Shown here: piece by piece, positions 58,056 to 64,000 of the stretch
Layout: the number at the start of each line of letters is the position of its first letter
Position numbering within the stretch: the stretch's first letter is position 1
NCBI RefSeq assembly: GCF_000234665.1
Contig: NC_018338.1
Coordinates: forward strand, 174,501-238,500
Reading direction: 5' to 3'
DNA from: Leishmania mexicana MHOM/GT/2001/U1103
Lineage: Eukaryota; Euglenozoa; Kinetoplastea; Trypanosomatida; Trypanosomatidae
DNA: 64,000 bases
Position numbers and translations under genes: made by a program
The notes under the pieces: generated by a model
Database searches by the model: none
What the model was told of the DNA's origin: nothing
What the model saw: the letters and a program-made list of their open reading frames with translations, nothing else

Positions 58056-61000
58056 ATGGTGACTCAGCTCGCAGCCTCACCGCCTGCGCAGCGACCGCCG
58101 GATCATCATGATGAACAAACCACCGGCACCCCACCGACGCGCCAGCCCTCACCAATGTCCCTCGCCAACTTCTCCTTTACACAATTTTTCGTTGCGTTGG
58201 ACGCGGCGGCAGCGGAGGAGCAGCGCGCCCCTGCGGAGGCCATCGCAGCGGCCCCTGTAACCGCCACATCAACGTCGAGCGCCGTGCAGTCTGCGACAAT
58301 GCCACACACGACGAAGCCCCTCGCCAACGCCGCCACTCTCTCCTTGCACGACTGCGTCCTTCTCAAGCTAAGTCTAACATGCGCTCTCTGCGGTCGACTA
58401 CTGCGACACCAGCCTGCCGCCATCGAAACCTGCGGCCACTGCTTCTGCTACGAGTGCATCAACAACGCCCTGGAGAATGGGTGTGCGCCGCGGATGATAG
58501 AATGGCCGTGGTGTACACTGGAGAAGGAGGTCGGCGCTGCTGAGGCGCGATGGGCTGCTGCGACTGTAGTGTCTACACCCGCGAAATCGTTGCGCCACAG
58601 CACAGCGGCAGGCACTCCAGGAGGCGCTCCGCACGCAACCGAGGAGACTGCAGATGGGCACCACGATTGCGATGAGGTGCAAGTGGCGACCCCTCTAGGA
58701 CCACGGGCCGCACGCTCTATCGATGCACAGCCGTCACGTCAGCCGCGCAAATTACGCAAGGTGCGTCAGATGTGCCCGCTGTGTCTTGGCCCTGCCTTCA
58801 AGTGGATGCTCGTTTCTCTGCATCCGCTCGCAGATCTCTGCAACTCTCTACATTCGGCGTACCCAGGTCTGGAGGGGGCGCTTAGGCGGCTCACAGCAAA
58901 CACGTCGGACAGCGCTGCGTCCATCACGGAGTCACGGGCAGTCTCTGCAAACCGTGACGAGGCAAGAGAACAAATCGACAGCGACATGCAGTGGCACGTG
59001 CGACCTGCCAGCGATTCTGTTGACCTCATCACAGCCGCCTTCGTGCCTCGCCCGCCAGTGCCCGGTGCTGAAGACTGGCGGAGCAGTCAGGACGAGGAGG
59101 CGGGGCGGCGCCGTCGCCGCAGCACCGGGGGGCCGCGGAAGGAAATCACGTTTGCTGCCGACATCGCATCACGGGTGTCGACCATTCCAGCCCCGGTCGC
59201 CCCCGACACCCAGGCGACTGCGAATCAGGCCTCTGACCCTGCCGCTGATGTCGCATGCGTGGCGCGCAGCGCCGGCGTAGAAACCATCGAGGAAGAGGCG
59301 TTCAACTCAGCTGAGGCTGAGGAGCAGGACGGCGGCGTCGCAGGAGCAGCAGTGGCGACGGTCCTCCAGCTCAGTGCCGATTTGATTCCCTCGCCAGGTG
59401 GCATCCCTATTCCAGCGTTCTCCGCGGCAACGGCGCAGGCGCCGCGCGACATAGTGTCATCCAGCTTGTGGCAGCGCGGTGCGGCGCTCAACACGCTGGA
59501 GCCAACGCCGCTGTGCCGAGAGGAGGTTCTGGGGCACTCACCTACAGATGCCAACGCAGACGAGTACACTCAGCAGGGTGGAAAGGGGAACGTGGATGCG
59601 GTGGTTAACCTTCACTTGGCGTCTGTCCACCAGCATGCGAAGGGTGCGCGGGGCACCGCAGTCACGGCAGCCAACACGAACGCTCCTCAGCCCTTGCTTC
59701 CGTTTTTCACAGCTCAACGCCACCACTGCCTCTTACGTGACACTGTCCCTACACCGCCGGACAAGAGCGACGTGCTGTGGCCGGTGACGACGTCTCCAAC
59801 GACAAGGGAGGGGGCGGATGGTCTGGCGCCGCCATCAACGCGGCTGCCGGCGCCACTCGGCAGCATCGACGCGATTCTGCGTGCGCGCGCCTCCTCCACA
59901 TCCGGGTGGTCTGTCATCTGGGACGGGGTGGAAGAAAGGAAAAGCGACGACAGCGGTGGCAGCGACGAAGGCTGTCCCGCTACCCGGGCACCGACGAGTC
60001 CATGCACCTACTCCACTGTACGAGTCGCTGAGGTGGGTGAAGATGAGTGCGCTGCCCGGAACAAAATGAGCGGCAACGGAGGTGTCCCTCGCGAACATTC
60101 ACGCCCTGTCACAGCGGGTGCTTTCGCAAGCGTGAGCCGTCACACCGTGAAGGATGCGCTGACCTCCGTGCACATGCAGGATGTTTGGGAGTTGCACACA
60201 GCACTGGTCCGTCGACATCCCCGACTGTCTCCGTGTTTTGCCGTCCTGCGGCACGGTCGTGTTCGCTGGAAGGCAGACGTAGCAGCCGAAGAGGATGACA
60301 GTGAGTCTGCATCCGATTCGGCATGCAACGATGCTCCGCACCCACCGCCGCCGATCCGGTGCGTGGTGGGGCAATACCCACAGCAGTCGTGTCGAAGCAA
60401 CCCATCAGGCTTGCGCCTCCTCCCTACGCTCACCCCAACCGCCTGTACAGCTCTCGTGCTCGGTGTTCCATGCGTGGACATGACGTGGGTTGCGTCACCG
60501 ACGTCTTCGCCTTGGACGGCGCACGCCGTCTCTGGGTGGCAGACGAGCACCGCCGTCGTGGACGGCACACCATCCCCTTTGGGGAGTGAGCAGCAGAGGC
60601 CGAACGCATTCCAGAACGCGCTGGAGCGGCTGACGGCGGCGTCTGGCGCCTCTTCCCAGCCACAGCGCCTCGCAGAGCCACTGCCGGCCTCGTGGATGGC
60701 CACAACGCAGCGTGCTCTCTTGGCCCACCTGCACCCCATCGCGCAAGCGCATGACATTCAAACCGGCGCTGATACGACTGTGACCCACGCTGCTGTAGAT
60801 ACGTACGTGTTCTTTCTCCTGCCAGACGGTGCCGCGCGGCAGCTGGGTGAAATGCTCTATCATCAGTGGACCCGTGAAGAGTTGTGGCAGTCACCGCAGG
60901 CGAAGGAAGCGCATCCAGCGGTACTGAGGCCTCTCTCATCATTGTCGCGCAAGCGGCGCAGAGATGGGGTGCGTGCCAGCGGCGTCACACACGGCGTCGG

Positions 61001-61850
61001 CAACTGGTCGGCGACGGACGGTCACCCACAACGAGCTTGGCGACGTCTACTGCTGGTGGCCGGTGGTGCAGCAGTGGAGCTTTCGTGGACGCTCTTCGAG
61101 GCCCTCGTAGCAACTGCCGCTGCCTTGGAAGCCGGTGACAGCGTGGTGGAAAGGCGCAGCGCGGCGGACACGGACTTTATGGTGGACTCGCTGGCCTCAC
61201 ACCTTCGGCATCGACGCACCAGTGACACCAGCAGCTTGTGGATCCATGTAGATGTAGCGGACTGCTGGCGTGAGCCATCGCCGCCGCTGTCGGGAGCGAC
61301 CCCAGTCCACTCCCGCGGTGCCCAGCACACATTCTTCCTCCTCTACAGCATGGCGGTAGCACGTGATGTTTTCGTGCAGCTGGTAGCAGAGAAGAATGGG
61401 CGCGGGAAAACGCCGTGCACCTCACCCTCTTCTTCAGCGTCTCCGACGTCTGCGTCGCCGGCGCCAGGAGATCCCAGCACCGCTCGCACCCTGGCTTATT
61501 TGCGACGCTTCAAGGTTTTTCTCGATCGCCTCGCAGCGCTCATCGCCCTCGTAGCGGCGCCGGTTCTTCCTGGCAGCGCCTCTTTGTATGGAGGCGCGTC
61601 ACACCGGCAGGAGGCTCGCCCGTCCAGCTGGTTACTGGAGAACATCGCGCAAGGGCGCCGCAGTGCCGGCAGCAGCGTCAACATCTCGGCGCTGTCGCAA
61701 GCGCAAGAGGCTGCCGGCGATGGCAGTGCCTCATCCATCATCACAAGCGAAAGGCAGAGCAGCGGCGAACGGCAAGTCGAAGGAGCTGCGCCGCTTCCAC
61801 CGCAGCGAGCAGGAGTGTACCGTAGCTTGCTCTACACCGACACTCCGTAG
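58056..61850 (+). CDS. Large RING-finger protein, putative E3 ubiquitin ligase, possible C-terminal BRCT repeats
   Basis: A protein of 1264 residues. The N-terminal RING finger has C109-x2-C112, C126-x-H128-x2-C131-x2-C134 (TCGHCFCYECI) and a final CPLC at 240-243. About 105 residues, Ala/Thr/Ser-rich, are inserted between the second and last metal pairs, where normal RINGs have about 10-50. A CPLC directly followed by LGPAFKW supports this pairing. Residues about 260-780 are largely disordered with acidic and Ser-rich runs. At about 793-815, TPTACTALVLGVPCVDMTWV resembles the end of a BRCT domain (a helix, then G-[IV]-P-x-V-x-x-x-W). A further stretch at about 995-1080 (LLLVAGGAAVELSW and IHVDVADCW) could be a second, weaker one. 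RING proteins pass ubiquitin from E2 enzymes to substrates. With tandem BRCT the layout would recall BRCA1/BARD1, but this is tentative. Confidence 0.75.
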   Translation: MVTQLAASPPAQRPPDHHDEQTTGTPPTRQPSPMSLANFSFTQFFVALDAAAAEEQRAPAEAIAAAPVTATSTSSAVQSATMPHTTKPLANAATLSLHDCVLLKLSLTCALCGRLLRHQPAAIETCGHCFCYECINNALENGCAPRMIEWPWCTLEKEVGAAEARWAAATVVSTPAKSLRHSTAAGTPGGAPHATEETADGHHDCDEVQVATPLGPRAARSIDAQPSRQPRKLRKVRQMCPLCLGPAFKWMLVSLHPLADLCNSLHSAYPGLEGALRRLTANTSDSAASITESRAVSANRDEAREQIDSDMQWHVRPASDSVDLITAAFVPRPPVPGAEDWRSSQDEEAGRRRRRSTGGPRKEITFAADIASRVSTIPAPVAPDTQATANQASDPAADVACVARSAGVETIEEEAFNSAEAEEQDGGVAGAAVATVLQLSADLIPSPGGIPIPAFSAATAQAPRDIVSSSLWQRGAALNTLEPTPLCREEVLGHSPTDANADEYTQQGGKGNVDAVVNLHLASVHQHAKGARGTAVTAANTNAPQPLLPFFTAQRHHCLLRDTVPTPPDKSDVLWPVTTSPTTREGADGLAPPSTRLPAPLGSIDAILRARASSTSGWSVIWDGVEERKSDDSGGSDEGCPATRAPTSPCTYSTVRVAEVGEDECAARNKMSGNGGVPREHSRPVTAGAFASVSRHTVKDALTSVHMQDVWELHTALVRRHPRLSPCFAVLRHGRVRWKADVAAEEDDSESASDSACNDAPHPPPPIRCVVGQYPQQSCRSNPSGLRLLPTLTPTACTALVLGVPCVDMTWVASPTSSPWTAHAVSGWQTSTAVVDGTPSPLGSEQQRPNAFQNALERLTAASGASSQPQRLAEPLPASWMATTQRALLAHLHPIAQAHDIQTGADTTVTHAAVDTYVFFLLPDGAARQLGEMLYHQWTREELWQSPQAKEAHPAVLRPLSSLSRKRRRDGVRASGVTHGVGNWSATDGHPQRAWRRLLLVAGGAAVELSWTLFEALVATAAALEAGDSVVERRSAADTDFMVDSLASHLRHRRTSDTSSLWIHVDVADCWREPSPPLSGATPVHSRGAQHTFFLLYSMAVARDVFVQLVAEKNGRGKTPCTSPSSSASPTSASPAPGDPSTARTLAYLRRFKVFLDRLAALIALVAAPVLPGSASLYGGASHRQEARPSSWLLENIAQGRRSAGSSVNISALSQAQEAAGDGSASSIITSERQSSGERQVEGAAPLPPQRAGVYRSLLYTDTP

Positions 61851-62584
61851 CGGCCAAGCACCCCTGCTCGGGTTACGAGTACGCGCCTCGGCCCGTGCTC
61901 ATGCATTTGCCCTCACCCCGGGTGCACAGAAGTATGCAACGCGACAAGAAGAAAACCTGAGTGGTGGCGTGCGCTTTGCTCACGCACGCACAGGCCACGT
62001 GGGGTGTGTACGTATATGTGTGCTGTTTGCGTTTCGCAGACCACCCCGGCGCGAGCATGTGGGCCTGTATGGGTGCATGCCATTGAGTCCGCTCTCTGGT
62101 GAGGCGCGTCCGCACGTCTCCTTTCACTAAACACGTCTCCCCTCCCCTCCCCTCCCTCCCTCTGTGCATGACTGTCCCTCTGTCCTCGCATTCTTTTCCC
62201 CCTCGCTTGCCGGCACATGGAAGTGTGCGTCCTCTCATGCGCTATTCCAACTAAAGATATATATATACATATATATACACATCTACATATATACATCAGC
62301 AGCAAGTGGACAGGTGTCTAGCGCACTGCGGCAGCGCCCTGTATGTAGGTGTGTGTGTGTGGGTGGGTCCTGCCTCCCTCCCAAATATTGGGCGCCTTTC
62401 TCTCCCCTCTGCCCCCTTGAAGAAGAAACAGAAGTGGAGGGGGAAGAGACAACACAAGCACCGACATATATATATATACGATAACACGACAATTAATCCT
62501 AATAGCAACGGATAAAACTAGGGAGGCGCACGCGCACACGCGACGCATCATCATCTCCGCGCCTGGTAAGAGCGAGTGGTCGGA
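61851..62584. other. Intergenic region with (TA)n-rich segments
   Basis: No gene is seen. It has C/T tracts at 62135-62165 and 62395-62418, and TATATA-type repeats at about 62255-62300 and 62465-62480. The AG at 62421-62422 (CTGCCCCCTTGAAG) is one candidate spliced-leader acceptor for the next gene. An earlier one at 62222-62223 is also possible. Confidence 0.6.
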
Positions 62585-64000
62585 ATGCCGCCAAAGAAGA
62601 AGGGTCACACCCTCGTGGGACGGCAAAAGGTGTTCCGACATGCCGTCGAGCATGTGCGTCTAGGCCTGGGACACACGGTCCTCGGCAACCTCAGCCTCGG
62701 CCTTGCAGTCTCGAGTACCAGCGCTGCGGAAGGCAGCTCGACGGCAGGCCGCCCTGCCTTCTATGTCGAGCTTAATGAGCAGCTTCTCTCTCACACCTCT
62801 AAGGACTTCAAAAAGTTCCGCTGGGAAGTGCTGGAACTGTGCGAGACGAACTCGCTCTTTCAGCTGCACCACCGGCAGCTTGCGCAGAAACTGCTGGCGT
62901 GCTTGATCGACCGCAGAACGCACCACGTCGACGAGACCACTGATGAGTCGGCAGGCACAAAAAAAAACACGCAAGCCGCGTCGGTGCAGCGGCAGCACGG
63001 GGACGGATCGACGACGCAGGCGTATGAGGCCTTTGCACGACTGACCATTGCGTTCGTGCGGGACATGGGCAGCAAGTTCCTGCCCTACTTTCAGATTTTT
63101 CAGCAGGCAGTGCAGGCTGGCATGTATGACCACTATGGGCACTTGATCGTTGACACGGCCCGGCTGCAACTAGTGTTCGCCGTGCAGGCGGCGTGGTGTC
63201 GCGAGCTGCGTGAGTCCTGGGCCGACCCAGCCCAAGCCGCTCTCGTTCGTCGGGTGATTCGGCAATACGTTGCGCAGCTGCACGACACGAAGGAGTACGT
63301 GCGGCGGCTGTCGGCGGAGCTGCTCGCCTTTTTATGTCGTCTGAGCCATCCTCTGCTGCCGCTGGTGGTGGAGGAGGCTTGTGGTGATGTGCTGCGCAGC
63401 TACGAAGAGACCGCAACTGCAGCGGCAGCCGTGGAACGGGACTGGGACGAAACGAGTAGTCGCGGCAGCGCCAGTGAACGCGATGGCGACGACGGCCTGG
63501 GTGACGAGGAGAGCGACGACAGTCAGAACTCTGTTGAAGCGGCGCCGTCCACTTCAATCTGGGCGAACGGTGCGCAGCTGCTGGATTTTGTGCGGACGAC
63601 GTTGCCACACCATCCAGTCGTGGACGGACTAACCTATTTTATCGGGGAGCTGTTTCGAGGCGTGCGTGGTTCCCTCAGCTCCTCCTTTGAAACCCACTAT
63701 GTGCGCCTTTTGCACGCCTTCCAGCTCCTGACGCGGCAAGGCGGGGACTTGGACGAGGCGCGCTCGCCCGTTGATGTGGTGCGGCTCCTGCACCAGTTTC
63801 GACACCCGCTTGCCCCCTTCCTCGACGCGGTCAGCGAGGAGGACGAAGAGGATGCGGCAGTGCAACACAGGAGGATGCGGCGGTCTGCCAACCTTCACTC
63901 CACGCGCTGGTCTGCCGTGTTTAGCCTGCCAGATCACGGCGAGGAAGGGGAGGAGGGTGCGACCGTGCTTAGTAACAGTGACGTGCAGGGGGCCCAGTAC
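62585..64000 (+). CDS. UTP20: UTP20, small-subunit processome component, 3' part beyond the window
   Basis: The frame from ATG 62585 (MPPKKKGHTLVGRQKVF) stays open to the last base, 472 codons, with no stop. The N-terminal part lines up with the start of eukaryotic UTP20: FKKFRWEVLELCETNSLFQL (human KFYKEVIDKCQSFNQLVYHQ), AFARLTIAFVRDMGSKFLPY (human VVQLARDLQMDFYPHFPEFF), VRRLSAELLAFLCRLSHPLL (human IRNFAAESFTFLMRKVSDK) and VDGLTYFIGELFRGVRGSLS (human VEGVGQLLFEMCKGVRNMF). UTP20 is a very large HEAT-repeat protein of the nucleolar complex that processes pre-18S rRNA, and full-length members exceed 2000 residues. Acidic, Ser-rich inserts (about 285-315 and 415-430) are typical trypanosomatid expansions. 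The Lys-rich start fits a nucleolar protein. Confidence 0.82.
   Translation, partial: MPPKKKGHTLVGRQKVFRHAVEHVRLGLGHTVLGNLSLGLAVSSTSAAEGSSTAGRPAFYVELNEQLLSHTSKDFKKFRWEVLELCETNSLFQLHHRQLAQKLLACLIDRRTHHVDETTDESAGTKKNTQAASVQRQHGDGSTTQAYEAFARLTIAFVRDMGSKFLPYFQIFQQAVQAGMYDHYGHLIVDTARLQLVFAVQAAWCRELRESWADPAQAALVRRVIRQYVAQLHDTKEYVRRLSAELLAFLCRLSHPLLPLVVEEACGDVLRSYEETATAAAAVERDWDETSSRGSASERDGDDGLGDEESDDSQNSVEAAPSTSIWANGAQLLDFVRTTLPHHPVVDGLTYFIGELFRGVRGSLSSSFETHYVRLLHAFQLLTRQGGDLDEARSPVDVVRLLHQFRHPLAPFLDAVSEEDEEDAAVQHRRMRRSANLHSTRWSAVFSLPDHGEEGEEGATVLSNSDVQGAQY

Overview
The window looks like a stretch of a Leishmania (trypanosomatid) chromosome. All supported genes lie on the + strand, have no introns, and are separated by long, pyrimidine-rich, simple-repeat-laden intergenic regions. 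Most are preceded by a polypyrimidine tract followed by an AG that could serve as a spliced-leader trans-splice acceptor. This is what a kinetoplastid polycistronic transcription unit looks like. From memory, a proteophosphoglycan (PPG) cluster with this character sits on Leishmania chromosome 35. I could not check synteny.

Layout. (1) Positions 2-4822 hold the 3' part of a giant PPG-type gene: about 4.2 kb of Ala-Pro-Ser repeats ending in one leucine-rich-repeat (LRR) unit. (2) Positions 4823-10138 are a gene-poor spacer with a 100-N assembly gap. (3) Positions 10139-15001 encode a complete PPG (ppg1-like) with a signal sequence, two LRR units, a long Ser/Ala/Pro mucin-like region, a Cys-rich tail and a GPI-type C-terminus. 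(4) Positions 15002-19947 are a second long spacer with no credible gene. (5) From 19948 on, housekeeping-type genes follow: a phosphatidylinositol phosphate kinase, a 2108-residue WD40 protein, VPS60/CHMP5 (ESCRT-III), a fast-evolving hypothetical protein, ribosomal protein eL20 (L18a), a 2505-residue SPAG17/PF6-like axonemal protein, a single-pass membrane protein of unknown function, a NUP65-like tail-anchored nucleoporin, a secreted fusion of an acid-sphingomyelinase-like phosphoesterase with a GH32 invertase, a large RING-finger protein with possible BRCT domains, and the first 472 codons of UTP20.

Neighbours are not functionally linked as in a bacterial operon. Expression is expected to be set after transcription, through trans-splicing, polyadenylation and 3'UTR elements. 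Two intergenic segments (about 30850-31440 and 56290-57100) resemble degenerate SIDER retroposons, which are known 3'UTR regulators in Leishmania.

The most interesting items are the phosphoesterase-GH32 fusion, which has a Cys-to-Arg change in the catalytic EC motif and an apparent PAN/Apple-like Cys module inside its beta-sandwich; the RING domain split by about 105 residues with possible C-terminal BRCT repeats; two very strong inverted repeats inside the WD40 coding sequence; and the codon structure of the PPG serine repeats.
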